The notes under the pieces: model-generated | What the model saw: the letters and a program-made list of their open reading frames with translations, nothing else | Databases searched by the model: none | Told to the model about the DNA's origin: nothing | Assembly (NCBI RefSeq): GCF_000233955.1 | Contig: NZ_JH376579.1 | Span: forward strand, 62,001 to 126,000 | Length of the DNA stretch: 64,000 nucleotides | Source: Paraprevotella clara YIT 11840 | GTDB taxonomy: Bacteria > Bacteroidota > Bacteroidia > Bacteroidales > Bacteroidaceae | Reading direction: 5' to 3' | Part shown: piece after piece, positions 7,926 through 17,399 of the stretch | Numbering within the stretch: position 1 is the first letter of the stretch | How the letters are laid out: each line of letters begins with the position of its first letter | Program-made: the position numbers and the translations under genes

Positions 7926-9191
7926 TTATCTGATTTTTAACGTTATAATCGTCATGGCCGCCAAGATGACCGTGATAATCCAAAAACGGACCGTGACTTT
8001 CGACTCTAACCAACATCCTTTAGGCCAGTTGCACAGCACCTTCACGTCCGGAGCCAACTGTCCGGGACGCACCCGGAAAGTATCATGAATCGGGGCTCGC
8101 TTGAACACTCTTAACTTCAGTCCTTTCCGGTTCCCCCATTTCGCATAGTTCACTTGCAGAATCACGCTCAGGCTCTCCATCAGGAACACGAAACACATCA
8201 AGGGGATAAGCAATTCCTTATGTATGATGATGGCCGTCACGGCAATGATGCCTCCGATGGACAAACTGCCCGTATCCCCCATGAAAATCTGGGCAGGATA
8301 GGCGTTATACCACAAGAAACCGACCAACGCGCCTACAAAAGCACAGATGAAGATAACCAATTCCTCCGAACCGGGTATGTACATGATGTTCAGGTAACTG
8401 GCAAAGGCTATATGACTGGACACGTAGGCCAATACGCCCAATGCCACACCGATAATCGCCGAATTGCCCGCTGCCATGCCGTCCATGCCGTCGTTCAGAT
8501 TCGACCCGTTGGACACGGCTACCACGACCAACGTAGTCATGACCACAAACAAGAACCACCCGGCAGCCGTCTTGTATTTTCCGCAAAAACTCATAATCTC
8601 GGCATAATCCAAGTTGTTGTCCTTCACAAACGGTATCGTGGTAATGGTCGATTTCACTTTCTCGCTTTTGTGTACGACGACTTCGGTGTTGCCCAAACGC
8701 TGTGTCGATACATTCTCCCGAATCACCGCGTCGGGACTGAGCCACAATGTCAGGCCGACGAAAAGTCCCAAAAGGGTCTGTCCTGCCAGCTTATACACAG
8801 GCCTCAAACCGTCTTTGCTTACTTTCATCTTGATGTAATCGTCCGCAAACCCCAAAACACCCAACCACACGGTCGTAATCAGCATCAGTATCATATAGAT
8901 GTTACGCAAACGCCCGAAGAGCAGACAAGGAACGATGATGGACACGATGATGATGATACCGCCCATGGTAGGCACTCCCTTTTTCTCTACCCCGTAAGGG
9001 TCTATCGACTTGTCGCGCTGCGCCTCGCTCACGTTATGGCGTTTCATCCACTTGATGAAGTATTCCCCGAACCATACGGAAATGACCAACGACAGAATCA
9101 GGGTCAGCAAAGCCCGGAAAGAGATGTAGGTCCATATATGCGAACCGGGAATCCCGTACTCTCCTAAAAATCGAAACAAATAATACAACAT
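7926..9191 (-). CDS. mraY: Phospho-N-acetylmuramoyl-pentapeptide-transferase
   Basis: Integral membrane enzyme that moves phospho-MurNAc-pentapeptide onto undecaprenyl phosphate, making lipid I. The 421-residue product is longer than the roughly 360 residues of E. coli MraY because of a hydrophilic insert around residues 155-210 (rich in Val, Lys and Thr), as usual in Bacteroidota. Catalytic motifs are ADDYIK near 118, NGSNLNDGMDGMAAG near 225 and the GDTGSLSIGG segment near 310. About ten hydrophobic spans are visible. It lies 11 bases behind murE. Confidence 0.97.
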   Translation of the reverse strand: MLYYLFRFLGEYGIPGSHIWTYISFRALLTLILSLVISVWFGEYFIKWMKRHNVSEAQRDKSIDPYGVEKKGVPTMGGIIIIVSIIVPCLLFGRLRNIYMILMLITTVWLGVLGFADDYIKMKVSKDGLRPVYKLAGQTLLGLFVGLTLWLSPDAVIRENVSTQRLGNTEVVVHKSEKVKSTITTIPFVKDNNLDYAEIMSFCGKYKTAAGWFLFVVMTTLVVVAVSNGSNLNDGMDGMAAGNSAIIGVALGVLAYVSSHIAFASYLNIMYIPGSEELVIFICAFVGALVGFLWYNAYPAQIFMGDTGSLSIGGIIAVTAIIIHKELLIPLMCFVFLMESLSVILQVNYAKWGNRKGLKLRVFKRAPIHDTFRVRPGQLAPDVKVLCNWPKGCWLESKVTVRFWIITVILAAMTIITLKIR

Positions 9192-9202
9192 GTGCGCAAC
9201 GG

Positions 9203-10660
9203 TTAAATGCCAAATACTTCTTTTATCACCTCATGGTCGTCGAAATGATGCTTCACGCCTTTCACCTCCTGGTAATCTTCATGCCCCTTCCCGGCCACCA
9301 GCACCACATCTCCGGGCCGTGCCATCATGCAGGCTGTACGGATAGCCTCCTTGCGGTCGACAATGGAAATCACCTTGCGCATTTCCTCCTTGTCCAGTCC
9401 GGCCAACATATCGTTGATAATTTCCTGCGGCTCCTCGAAACGCGGATTGTCACTGGTTATGATTACCCTATCGCTGTTTTTCACTGCTTCCTGCGCCATA
9501 ATCGGACGCTTGCCCTTGTCACGATTGCCTCCGGCTCCGCAGACCGTAATGACTTCGCCGCGCCGTTTCAGTATTTCGTTCACGGTCGACAACACATTGA
9601 CCAACGCATCCGGCGTATGGGCGTAATCGACAATGGCAGTCACTCCTTCCTTCGAACGAATCGTCTCGAAACGTCCGTTCACCGGGCGCAATGTACTAAG
9701 GGCTACCAGAACGTCTTCAGCCCCGCGCCCCATACAAACGGCAGCAGCGTACACAGCCAACAAGTTGGATACATTGAAACGGCCTATGAAAGGAACGCTC
9801 ACCTCTTTGCCATTGACATCCAGGCACATGCCTTCAAACGACTCTTCCAACACCTTTGCCTTGAAATCGGCAGCCGCGCGCAAAGAATAAGTCTTCACGA
9901 CGGCCTTTGTGTTCTGCACCATGATCATTCCGTTGCGGTCGTCCACATTCGTCACGGCAAAAGCCCCCTTAGGCAAACCGTCGAAAAATGCCTTCTTGGC
10001 GTCGCGGTAGTTCTCGAATGTCTTATGGTAATCCAGATGGTCGCGCGTAAGGTTCGTAAAAATACCTCCTGCAAACTTCAGACCTGCAATACGATGCTGG
10101 GCTACTGCATGCGAACTGACTTCCATGAAAGCGTATTTGCATCCTTCGTCCGCCATACGTCCCAACAAACGGTTCAACGTAATCGGGTCGGGCGTGGTAT
10201 GCTCTGTCGGGACAGCCTCATCATCTATATAATTGCAAACCGTAGAACAAAGTCCGCACTTATAACCGAACACCCGGAACATATTATATAATAAGGTGGC
10301 AATCGTAGTTTTGCCGTTCGTACCGGTCACTCCGATAAGTTGCAACTTGGAAGTCGGGTCGCCGTAAAACACCGTAGCCAACCGTCCCACCGCACTTTCG
10401 GAATCTTTCACTTGTACGTACGTCACCCCCTCGGCCTGCACCTCCGGCCATGCCTCGCACACTACGGCTACGGCTCCTTTCTCTACTGCCTTGCCGATAT
10501 AAGCGTGACCGTCGGCCTGCGTCCCTTTGACCGCGACAAACAAATCGCCCGGCTGCACAAGCCGGGAATCCATATTGATTCCCGTAATATTCCGTACGGT
10601 ATCGCCTGTGACCCGTACGACACTCACGCTTTTCAGCAAAATATCCAACTCCATCATCAT
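9203..10660 (-). CDS. murE: UDP-N-acetylmuramoyl-tripeptide synthetase (meso-DAP type)
   Basis: Cytoplasmic Mur ligase adding the third amino acid of the stem peptide. The 485 residues contain the P-loop TGTNGKTT at 112-119, the TTPDP segment near 165 and, near residue 410, the motif DNPR that distinguishes enzymes using meso-diaminopimelate. Peptidoglycan of this organism is therefore expected to be of the meso-DAP type. Three ATG codons in a row (10660, 10657, 10654) open the frame. It follows the ftsI stop by 9 bases. Confidence 0.97.
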   Translation of the reverse strand: MMMELDILLKSVSVVRVTGDTVRNITGINMDSRLVQPGDLFVAVKGTQADGHAYIGKAVEKGAVAVVCEAWPEVQAEGVTYVQVKDSESAVGRLATVFYGDPTSKLQLIGVTGTNGKTTIATLLYNMFRVFGYKCGLCSTVCNYIDDEAVPTEHTTPDPITLNRLLGRMADEGCKYAFMEVSSHAVAQHRIAGLKFAGGIFTNLTRDHLDYHKTFENYRDAKKAFFDGLPKGAFAVTNVDDRNGMIMVQNTKAVVKTYSLRAAADFKAKVLEESFEGMCLDVNGKEVSVPFIGRFNVSNLLAVYAAAVCMGRGAEDVLVALSTLRPVNGRFETIRSKEGVTAIVDYAHTPDALVNVLSTVNEILKRRGEVITVCGAGGNRDKGKRPIMAQEAVKNSDRVIITSDNPRFEEPQEIINDMLAGLDKEEMRKVISIVDRKEAIRTACMMARPGDVVLVAGKGHEDYQEVKGVKHHFDDHEVIKEVFGI

Positions 10661-10669
10661 GCTTCCCTC

Positions 10670-12832
10670 TTATCTTTTTAATTTAATCTGTATGGTTTGC
10701 CCTTTCTTATATTTGACGTACGGCGGGATGCTTTGCGAAACCACACGCCCCACGCCTTCCAATCTCACTTTCAATCCCCGGCTCTCCAGCATATACACAG
10801 CGTCTTTCGCCCCCATGCCTTTCACGTCCGGTACGATTTCCATCGGCGTATTGTCACCGCGCAACGTCACGACATTCCCGCTGTTCACCGCTTTCCCCCA
10901 AACGCTCTTTCCACCTTTGTCCGTACTCCAGTCTTGCCGGAAAGGAATATCCAGTTCTTTCAGTACTGCCCGCGTGGCATTCATATCACCGTCCAACACA
11001 TCCGGAACGAAGACGGAAGCCGAGTCTGACGCTTCCGAGACATCGCGATATACCCCTTTCGCCATAACGCTTTGGGCGATCTCGCTGAACACCGGACCGC
11101 AATGTCCGCCTCCCGAAGCCGGCAGACCGGACTTTTGTATCGCGACGATACAACTGTACTTCGGCCGGTCTGAGGGATAATAACCGCAAAAACTGATAAG
11201 ATATTTCATCCGGCCTCCATGATAACCGCCGCGCCCTTGGGCCACCTGGGCAGTACCCGTCTTGCCGGACACCTTGAAATCCTTGCATCCGGCTTTCTTG
11301 CCCAATCCTTTACTTACTACCATTTCGAGTATTTCCTGAATGTCGTTCAGTGTCTTCGGAGAGCATATCCGCTCTTTGATGACCTCCACCGGGAACTCGC
11401 GCACGATTTCACCATTCTTCCGGACAGCTTTTACAAAACGCGGACGTACCATCTTTCCGCCGTTGGCGATGGCATTATAGAAAGTCAGTGTGGCTATCGG
11501 CGGCATCTGGGTCTCATACCCGATGCTCATCCACGGCAAGGCAGTCTTCGACCAATTGCTACCGTCTTTCTTCGGGCGGCGTACCCGCGGCTCTCCGCTT
11601 CCCATCAAAGGTATATTCAGGGGAATGCCCACTCCTTCACGATACAGCCCATCCACGAATTTTTCCGGATGGTCTTTATAGTTGTCGTCTACCAAGCGGC
11701 TGACTCCGATGTTGGAAGAATACATCAGCACTTCGGGCACGCTGATTCTTCCGTAACCGCCACGCCGCCAGTTGTGATCCTTCATCACTCGTCCGTGCAT
11801 CTCCCACTGCCCGTTGCCGGTGTCTACGAAATCATTCTTCGAAATCTTTCCGTCCTCCAACGCCACCATGATGGAAGCGGTCTTAAAAGTAGAACCGGGT
11901 TCCATTAAATCGGACACGGCATTGTTCTTCACCTCGCGATACTCGCCGTCTGCACATTTCGTCATGTTCACAATGGCCTTCACATCTCCCGTGGCCACCT
12001 CCATCAGCACCACCACGCCCACGTCGCCATTGATGTTTTTCAACTGTTTCAACAGGGCCTTTTCCGCCGCATCCTGCATGGACACGTCGATGGTCGTCTC
12101 AATATCATTGCCGTCCACCGGAGGGGCGTCCACCAAACTCAACCACTTATTACGCACTTTGGCACGATGGGATACGCCTTCCTTACCCCTCAAAATGGAG
12201 TCGTAGGAAAGCTCCAGTCCGTAACGCGCCGAATCCTTACTGGCATACAGAGCCCCCAACGTACGCGTGGCCAACGAACCGTATGGTTTCTTTCGTTGAT
12301 TGAATTCCTCAGCATAGAATCCGCCCTTGAAAGGAGACTCTCGGAACAACGGTAATTTCTTGCATTCCTTATACTGGATGTAAGAAATTCGCCGACCGTA
12401 TATCTGCCAGTTCCTCCGCCTCAACTTTTTCCCCTTTTTCAGCCGTTTCTTGAAATATCCGGCGGTTTTATCGGGAAAGGTCTTACTCAACCCCTGGGAA
12501 ATGGAATCCAGGTCGGCTATCAACACACTGTCTCTCCAAGCCTGCAGTTCCTTGGCCGTTTCCGGATTCTTATCCGACGCGACATAATCCATATAAATCT
12601 TATATTCCGGCAAGGAACTGGCCATAATCTGCCCGTCTGCCGAAAGGATGTTTCCACGCTTGGCGGGAATGGGCACATTCTCTTTCACCAGCTTACGGCT
12701 CACCTGTGTCCAATACTCGCTCTCCACGAACATCAGGTAGGCCGCATTGCCCAATATATATAAACCGCCCAAGCTCATCAGTACGATGACCACGAAGAAA
12801 CGGGGCATTATCTTTTTATTGTCGAAGTTCAT
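10670..12832 (-). CDS. ftsI: Penicillin-binding protein / peptidoglycan transpeptidase FtsI with PASTA tail
   Basis: Class B penicillin-binding protein that cross-links septal peptidoglycan together with FtsW. The 720 residues have an N-terminal membrane anchor (about 11-33), a PBP dimer domain, and transpeptidase motifs STFK (residues 314-317, catalytic serine), SSN near 372 and KTGT near 530. The last 60 residues form a PASTA-like domain (VPDVKGMGAKDAVYMLESRG), which is found in Bacteroidota and Gram-positive homologues but not in E. coli FtsI. The start overlaps the ftsL stop as ATGA. Confidence 0.95.
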   Translation of the reverse strand: MNFDNKKIMPRFFVVIVLMSLGGLYILGNAAYLMFVESEYWTQVSRKLVKENVPIPAKRGNILSADGQIMASSLPEYKIYMDYVASDKNPETAKELQAWRDSVLIADLDSISQGLSKTFPDKTAGYFKKRLKKGKKLRRRNWQIYGRRISYIQYKECKKLPLFRESPFKGGFYAEEFNQRKKPYGSLATRTLGALYASKDSARYGLELSYDSILRGKEGVSHRAKVRNKWLSLVDAPPVDGNDIETTIDVSMQDAAEKALLKQLKNINGDVGVVVLMEVATGDVKAIVNMTKCADGEYREVKNNAVSDLMEPGSTFKTASIMVALEDGKISKNDFVDTGNGQWEMHGRVMKDHNWRRGGYGRISVPEVLMYSSNIGVSRLVDDNYKDHPEKFVDGLYREGVGIPLNIPLMGSGEPRVRRPKKDGSNWSKTALPWMSIGYETQMPPIATLTFYNAIANGGKMVRPRFVKAVRKNGEIVREFPVEVIKERICSPKTLNDIQEILEMVVSKGLGKKAGCKDFKVSGKTGTAQVAQGRGGYHGGRMKYLISFCGYYPSDRPKYSCIVAIQKSGLPASGGGHCGPVFSEIAQSVMAKGVYRDVSEASDSASVFVPDVLDGDMNATRAVLKELDIPFRQDWSTDKGGKSVWGKAVNSGNVVTLRGDNTPMEIVPDVKGMGAKDAVYMLESRGLKVRLEGVGRVVSQSIPPYVKYKKGQTIQIKLKR

Positions 12833-13377
12833 TCTTCTTCCTCGTTTTGGGATTTAATCAAAAAAGGAGGTTCTTTCGGACTTTGCAGCACACTGTCCGG
12901 AGTCTGTCTCAAACTTTTTTCTATCTGGCTTTGCCGTGTCTTTACGGTCAACTCGCTGGAACGGGTCAGCGCCCGATATCTCACCTCCGTCAGTTCCGTC
13001 TTCAACTTTTCAATCTCAATCATCTCCTGCTCCGCAGAATAACGGTTCGTGATATAAATGATGGCAAAAAACGTACAGAGTAAAATCAATCCCATCTGAC
13101 GACGCAACCACCCGGCCGTAAGGATGTCCCCACCCAATATCTCGCGTAAAGACACATTAGGACGCTGGTCCACCCCCTCACTCTCCGTGAAAGCTTTGAT
13201 AGGAGACAGTTCGCCCGACTCGGCCTTTTCCTCATCGCCCGGCATCACACCATCCTCGTCGGACATGTCCCCGCCCGACACGGCCTCCTCCGCCCCGGGA
13301 CTTCCGGCTGCCTCTTCCGTAGGCACACCCACGGGCTCCACGTCCGTTTTTTCTTCCAAATCCAGTTCTTCCTTCAT
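12829..13377 (-). CDS. ftsL: FtsL-like cell division protein with long acidic N-terminus
   Basis: Short bitopic divisome protein expected to activate FtsW-FtsI with FtsQ and FtsB. Of 182 residues, 1-90 are cytoplasmic and strongly acidic (Glu, Asp, Gly, Pro); a membrane helix follows at about 95-110 (MGLILLCTFFAIIYIT); and residues 113-160 look like a coiled coil. The position directly between rsmH and ftsI is where ftsL is always found. The family is poorly conserved, so the name depends on topology and context. The 90-residue cytoplasmic extension far exceeds the E. coli protein. Confidence 0.85.
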   Translation of the reverse strand: MKEELDLEEKTDVEPVGVPTEEAAGSPGAEEAVSGGDMSDEDGVMPGDEEKAESGELSPIKAFTESEGVDQRPNVSLREILGGDILTAGWLRRQMGLILLCTFFAIIYITNRYSAEQEMIEIEKLKTELTEVRYRALTRSSELTVKTRQSQIEKSLRQTPDSVLQSPKEPPFLIKSQNEEEE

Positions 13378-13380
13378 CCT

Positions 13381-14289
13381 TTATTTCTTTTCCGCGATTC
13401 TCAACTTGGCACTGCGGCTACGGGGATTCGCACGCTGCTCCTCTTCTCCCGGCACTATCACTTTATTGTGGACAGCCCTGAGCGGACAATCCACATTGCC
13501 ATAGAAATCCTGTATCCGCTTGCCCTCCACATTTCCGGTTTTGACTAAATTCTTCACCATCCGATCCTCCAAAGAATGATAGGTCAACACCACTAAGCGA
13601 CCTCCCGGCCGGAGCAATTCGACCGCGGCCGTCAGCATCTCCTTCAAGGCGTCCATCTCCTGGTTCACTTCTATACGCAAAGCCTGGAACACCTTAGCCA
13701 ATTCTTTCTTCTCCCGGTCACGCTCAAACAAAGGCTTTACCACCTCCATGAACTCTTCCGTCGTCTCGATCCTCCGGTGCATACGGGCTTTCACCACCCA
13801 TGAGGCCAACTTACGGGCATTCTTCAATTCACCGTACAGATAGAAAATGTCGGCCAGCCGCTCTTCCGCGTAATCATTCAACACATCCGCCGCAGTCAGC
13901 CGCGCCCGCTGGTTCATCCGCATGTCCAGTTTCCCGTCGAAACGAAACGAGAACCCCCGTTCCGCATCATCGAAATGGTGGCTCGACACGCCCAAATCAG
14001 CCAGCAAACCGTCCAACTGTTCTACGCCGTAATAACGCATCCAGTTCTTCAGATACCGGAAATTGCTCCGGACAAATGTGAAACGTCCGTCAGCAACGAT
14101 ATTCGCCTCGGCATCCGCATCCTGGTCAAAACCATACAAATGCCCGGCCGCATCCAGTCGGGACACAATCGCCCGGCTATGTCCTCCGCCCCCAAAGGTG
14201 ACATCGGCATATATCCCGGCAGGATTGACCACCAGACCGTCTACACATTCTTTCAACAAGACAGGGACGTGATAAACTGCTTCTTCCAT
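13381..14289 (-). CDS. rsmH: 16S rRNA (cytosine(1402)-N(4))-methyltransferase
   Basis: Methylates C1402 of 16S rRNA at the ribosomal P site, formerly MraW. The ATG at 14289 gives 302 residues; a TTG one codon earlier is possible but unlikely. Motifs are the N-terminal HVPVLLKE, the SAM loop DVTFGGGGHS near residue 32, the ADLGVSS segment near 100 and the C-terminal YHSLEDRMVK near 250. It is the first gene of the division cluster and has its own -7 box 23 bases upstream. No mraZ precedes it; the divergent neighbour is a cyclophilin gene. Confidence 0.97.
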   Translation of the reverse strand: MEEAVYHVPVLLKECVDGLVVNPAGIYADVTFGGGGHSRAIVSRLDAAGHLYGFDQDADAEANIVADGRFTFVRSNFRYLKNWMRYYGVEQLDGLLADLGVSSHHFDDAERGFSFRFDGKLDMRMNQRARLTAADVLNDYAEERLADIFYLYGELKNARKLASWVVKARMHRRIETTEEFMEVVKPLFERDREKKELAKVFQALRIEVNQEMDALKEMLTAAVELLRPGGRLVVLTYHSLEDRMVKNLVKTGNVEGKRIQDFYGNVDCPLRAVHNKVIVPGEEEQRANPRSRSAKLRIAEKK

Positions 14290-14312
14290 CAATATTTTAC
14301 ATTACGCGAGGT

Positions 14313-14320
14313 CAAAGGTA
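14313..14320 (-). promoter_or_regulatory. Candidate -7 box of the division cluster promoter
   Basis: The minus strand reads TACCTTTG, a full match to the Bacteroidota -7 consensus, ending 23 bases before the rsmH ATG. The -33 position has no clear TTTG. The whole rsmH-to-ftsW run, with gaps of at most 17 bases, probably starts here. The 195-base divergent spacer (14290-14484) also carries the promoter box of the cyclophilin gene. Confidence 0.5.
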
Positions 14321-14454
14321 CGAATTTTCAGAGATACATACACCTTATTATAATAAAATATTTATCGACATGATGTTAATAAGTCTACGAAGGGAGAACG
14401 CGAGGCATCTGCAAGAAAAAGAGCGATTTATTTCCCGGCAGAAATAGTTTTTAC

Positions 14455-14462
14455 TATCTTTG
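14455..14462 (+). promoter_or_regulatory. Candidate -7 box for the cyclophilin gene
   Basis: TATCTTTG matches TAnnTTTG and lies 22 bases before the ATG at 14485. No convincing -33 element is seen 19-21 bases upstream. Confidence 0.5.
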
Positions 14463-14484
14463 CCCGCAGTTAGACTGAAACCTT

Positions 14485-15225
14485 ATGAAAAAACTCCTGT
14501 TATTGGTGATTCTGATAGGAATGACCGCATTTCATGCCCAAGGGAAAATCCGCGAAAAACGTTCGATTGTGCGATTGGAAACCACAATGGGTAACATCCG
14601 CATCGCGCTGAACGACGAAACACCGGTCCACCGAGATAATTTCCTCAAATTAGTTTCAGAAGGATTCTACGACGGAACGCTCTTCCACCGCGTCGTGAAA
14701 GACTTCGTCATTCAGGCAGGCGACCCGGATTCCAAACAGGCTCCGAGCGGAAAGATATTGGGGGAAGGAGGGCCGGGATATATGTTGGCCCCCGAAATAG
14801 ACCTCCCTTTCCAATACCATAAGAGAGGAGCGGTGGCCATGGCGCGCGAAGATGACGCAAACAACCCGGACCGTCTGAGCAACGGGTCGCAATTCTACAT
14901 CGTGTGGGGAAAGAAGTACCGCCCCCGGGAACTGGCCTTTGCCTGGGCGGGATTACGAGGTGGCCTATATGGTGATTTTGAAACCAACAGGGAAATGGAG
15001 CAAGAATACCTCACCACCGGGGGCACACCCGGGTTAGACGGAGGATACACCGTATTCGGAGAGGTCATCGAAGGGCTCGATGTGGTGGAAAACATCCAAT
15101 CCACCGCGACAGATTCCCACGACCGACCGCAAACCGACATCGTAATCCTGCATGCCGTGGTAGAACAAAAATCGAAGAAGGCCGGAGCAACGGGCAAAAG
15201 GCGGTATTCGCCCGGATTATATTAA
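14485..15225 (+). CDS. Exported cyclophilin-type peptidyl-prolyl cis-trans isomerase
   Basis: Prolyl isomerase assisting folding of exported proteins. The 246-residue product begins with a signal peptide (residues 1-20, LLLLVILIGMTAFHAQG) and so probably acts in the periplasm. The cyclophilin fold runs from about 28 to 230: TTMGNIRIAL, NFLKLVSEGFYDGTLFHRVV (the catalytic arginine segment), FVIQAGDP and SNGSQFYIV. An insertion of about 35 residues near 160-190 (FETNREMEQEYLTT) is seen in Bacteroidota members. It is divergent from rsmH and followed by its own terminator, so it is probably monocistronic. Confidence 0.94.
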   Translation: MKKLLLLVILIGMTAFHAQGKIREKRSIVRLETTMGNIRIALNDETPVHRDNFLKLVSEGFYDGTLFHRVVKDFVIQAGDPDSKQAPSGKILGEGGPGYMLAPEIDLPFQYHKRGAVAMAREDDANNPDRLSNGSQFYIVWGKKYRPRELAFAWAGLRGGLYGDFETNREMEQEYLTTGGTPGLDGGYTVFGEVIEGLDVVENIQSTATDSHDRPQTDIVILHAVVEQKSKKAGATGKRRYSPGLY

Positions 15226-15254
15226 AAACATCCGATTTCATCGGTGTTTTCTTT
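15226..15254 (+). terminator. Terminator of the cyclophilin gene
   Basis: AAACATCCGAT pairs with ATCGGTGTTT (one bulged T) across TTC, followed by TTTTCTTTTC. It starts right after the stop codon. Confidence 0.75.
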
Positions 15255-15313
15255 TCTCTCCGCCCGCCTGCGCATGACGGGAAATAATGGTAAAACTACT
15301 CTTTATACCGTTT

Positions 15314-15347
15314 TTTGCGATTTAACCAACCTTTTTCATTACCTTTG
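15314..15347 (+). promoter_or_regulatory. Promoter for the PCMD lipoprotein run
   Basis: TTTG at 15314-15317 and TACCTTTG at 15340-15347 with 22 bases between; both elements match the Bacteroidota consensus, spacing slightly long. The -7 box ends 30 bases before the ATG at 15378. Confidence 0.6.
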
Positions 15348-15377
15348 CCTTGGTTTTAATTTAAGACTTGTATATTC

Positions 15378-16526
15378 ATGAAGAAAATCTTATTCGGACT
15401 TTCTCTTTTTGCCGCTTTTTCGTTAAGCTCTTGCATACAAAACGAACCAGCTAACTCTGAGTGTGACATAGAAGAGGCTTATGTTCTCGCTTCAGACGAA
15501 AAGGCTTTGTTCTTCACCCCGAATGATGCCGTGAAGGACGTGGCGTCGTCCGACACGTCCATCGTGTTTTATCTGCGCGAGGACTTCACAGACTCCACAC
15601 AGTTGCAAGCGCTGAAAATAAACTTCAAACTCACTCCGGGTGCCTCCATCACACCTGAAAACGGTAGTGTGCAAGACTTCACGCATGGCAGTGTACATTA
15701 CAGGGCCACGTCCGAAGACCGTCAATGGCACCGGGATTATCACGTAAAGTTCGCACTCATACAGCCCATAGAGACCGACCTTTCTTTCGAGAACATCAGG
15801 ATGGAAGCCAACGGACGTTATTATGAGTGGTTCGAAAAATCGGCACACGGCAATGACATCTCCCAATGGGCAACCGGCAACCCGGGTTACGCCATCAGCC
15901 GTTCGTCCGCCCAACCCGACGAGTTCCCTACGATACCGTGGACGCAGGATGCCGTAAGCGGACAGTCCGTCAAGCTCGAAACGTGCGACACCGGTCTTTT
16001 CGGTGCCATGGTTAATATGCGCATCGCGGCGGGCAACTTGTTTATCGGGACGTTCGACGTGGCTAACGCTCTGAAAGACGCCATGGCCGCTACACGCTTC
16101 GGACTGCCGTTCAACAAGAAACCGTTGCGTTTTGAAGGATATTATAAATTCAAGCCGGGCGAAAAATTCCAAAATAGAAAAGGAACCATCATCGAAGATC
16201 GTATCGACGAACCGGACTTATATGCCGTATTATATAAAAATACGGATGAACACGGGCAGCCCGTTACCTTGAAAGGCGACGACGTGTTGACCCACCCCAA
16301 CATCGTGGCTTTGGCACGCATCCAAAATCCGGTGCACGATTTCAATACCTGGACCCGCTTCGACATCCCCTTTGAATATAGCGGCAACGTAGACGAAAAA
16401 CTATTGAAAGCTTACGGTTACAATCTGGCAGTCGTCTTCACGTCCAGCATCGAAGGAGCCAGTTTCTGCGGCGCCGTTGGAAGCACGCTGCTGGTAGATG
16501 AAGTGAAAGTGGTTTGTGAAGAATAA
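15378..16526 (+). CDS. Lipoprotein with PCMD (putative carbohydrate metabolism) domain
   Basis: Exported lipoprotein of the Bacteroidota PCMD family, whose C-terminal domain is thought to bind glycans; the exact ligand is unknown. Of 382 residues, 1-19 are a signal peptide with lipobox LSSC (Cys19). Residues about 40-130 form a DUF-type immunoglobulin-like region (SSDTSIVFYLREDF, LTPGASITPENGS). The PCMD part spans about 140-382: FENIRMEANGRYYEWFE, a TRFGLPFNKKPLRFEGYYKFKPGE core and the terminal STLLVDEVKVV strand. It is followed after 20 bases by an outer-membrane barrel gene, suggesting a joint surface function. Family membership is confident, function is not. Confidence 0.85.
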   Translation: MKKILFGLSLFAAFSLSSCIQNEPANSECDIEEAYVLASDEKALFFTPNDAVKDVASSDTSIVFYLREDFTDSTQLQALKINFKLTPGASITPENGSVQDFTHGSVHYRATSEDRQWHRDYHVKFALIQPIETDLSFENIRMEANGRYYEWFEKSAHGNDISQWATGNPGYAISRSSAQPDEFPTIPWTQDAVSGQSVKLETCDTGLFGAMVNMRIAAGNLFIGTFDVANALKDAMAATRFGLPFNKKPLRFEGYYKFKPGEKFQNRKGTIIEDRIDEPDLYAVLYKNTDEHGQPVTLKGDDVLTHPNIVALARIQNPVHDFNTWTRFDIPFEYSGNVDEKLLKAYGYNLAVVFTSSIEGASFCGAVGSTLLVDEVKVVCEE

Positions 16527-16546
16527 CCCATAATAAAGAAGAGAAC

Positions 16547-17362
16547 ATGAAACATCTGAAATATATCCTAATCTTTGCCCTGTCATCGGCCATGGGCACG
16601 TTACAGGCACAAGACCTCAAAGAACTGATGAAGGAGAACCGCGAGAACCGGGAAGCCAACTATGCGAAATGGGGACCGACATCCGACCACAACGGTATGG
16701 GCTATGTCGTCAGAGCCGGATTCGTGTTGGGCGGAACAACTCCTCTTCCTCTTCCCAAGGAAATCCGTAAAATCAACGAATTCGCTCCGAAAGGCGGTTT
16801 CAGTTTAGGAATAGACGGATATAAGTATTTCAATACGAAATGGGGACTTTCCGCCGGACTTCGTTTTTTCATGCAAGGCATGCGCACGGGGGCAGAGGTG
16901 AAAAACTACAACATGGCCATCGTGATGGGCGAAGACGTGGTAGAAGGACGTTTCACGGGTACGGACATTACCGAGACCCGCATGACGGGCTTTACGATTC
17001 CCGTAACGGCCACCTACCGTGTAGGAGCCAGATGGACATTCAATCTCGGCCCATACGTCAGCTATTGGATCTATCGTGACTTCGACGGCGAAGTCTTCGA
17101 CGGTTACCTGCGCGAAGGTTCGCCCGTGGGGCAAAAGATAACCATCGGCGCCGACAATCCAGCTTCCTACGATTTCAGTGACGACATGCGCCATTTCTCC
17201 TGGGGGATGGAATTCTGCGCAGACTTCCGCATAAAGAAGCATCTTAACGTCTTCGGCCTGTTGGACTGGGGTATGAACGATGTGTTCAAAAGCGACTTTG
17301 AAACCGTCACGTTCTCACTCTTCCCACTCTATGCCACTTTCGGAATGGCTTACTACTATTAA
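16547..17362 (+). CDS. Outer membrane beta-barrel protein
   Basis: Predicted small outer-membrane barrel of the porin-like family common in Bacteroidota. The 271 residues begin with a signal peptide (1-21, cleavage after LQAQ) and then a short charged helix (KELMKENRENREANYAKWG). From about 50 on, alternating aromatic/small-residue strands appear (GLSAGLRFFMQGM, FTIPVTATYRVG, FNLGPYVSYWIYRDF, HFSWGMEFCADFRI), and the protein ends FGMAYYY, the aromatic C-terminus typical of barrels. It lies 20 bases after the PCMD lipoprotein and 37 before the calycin-like gene, so the three are likely one transcript. Substrate unknown. Confidence 0.82.
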   Translation: MKHLKYILIFALSSAMGTLQAQDLKELMKENRENREANYAKWGPTSDHNGMGYVVRAGFVLGGTTPLPLPKEIRKINEFAPKGGFSLGIDGYKYFNTKWGLSAGLRFFMQGMRTGAEVKNYNMAIVMGEDVVEGRFTGTDITETRMTGFTIPVTATYRVGARWTFNLGPYVSYWIYRDFDGEVFDGYLREGSPVGQKITIGADNPASYDFSDDMRHFSWGMEFCADFRIKKHLNVFGLLDWGMNDVFKSDFETVTFSLFPLYATFGMAYYY

Positions 17363-17399
17363 TACATAAAAATATTATCAATCATAAAATTTCAAAGTT

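Noticed and set aside
14401-14455. A sixth copy of the 22-base repeat before the cyclophilin gene
   Set aside because: Some similarity (CATCTGC, GGCAGAAAT) but the central motif and the 22-base register are missing.
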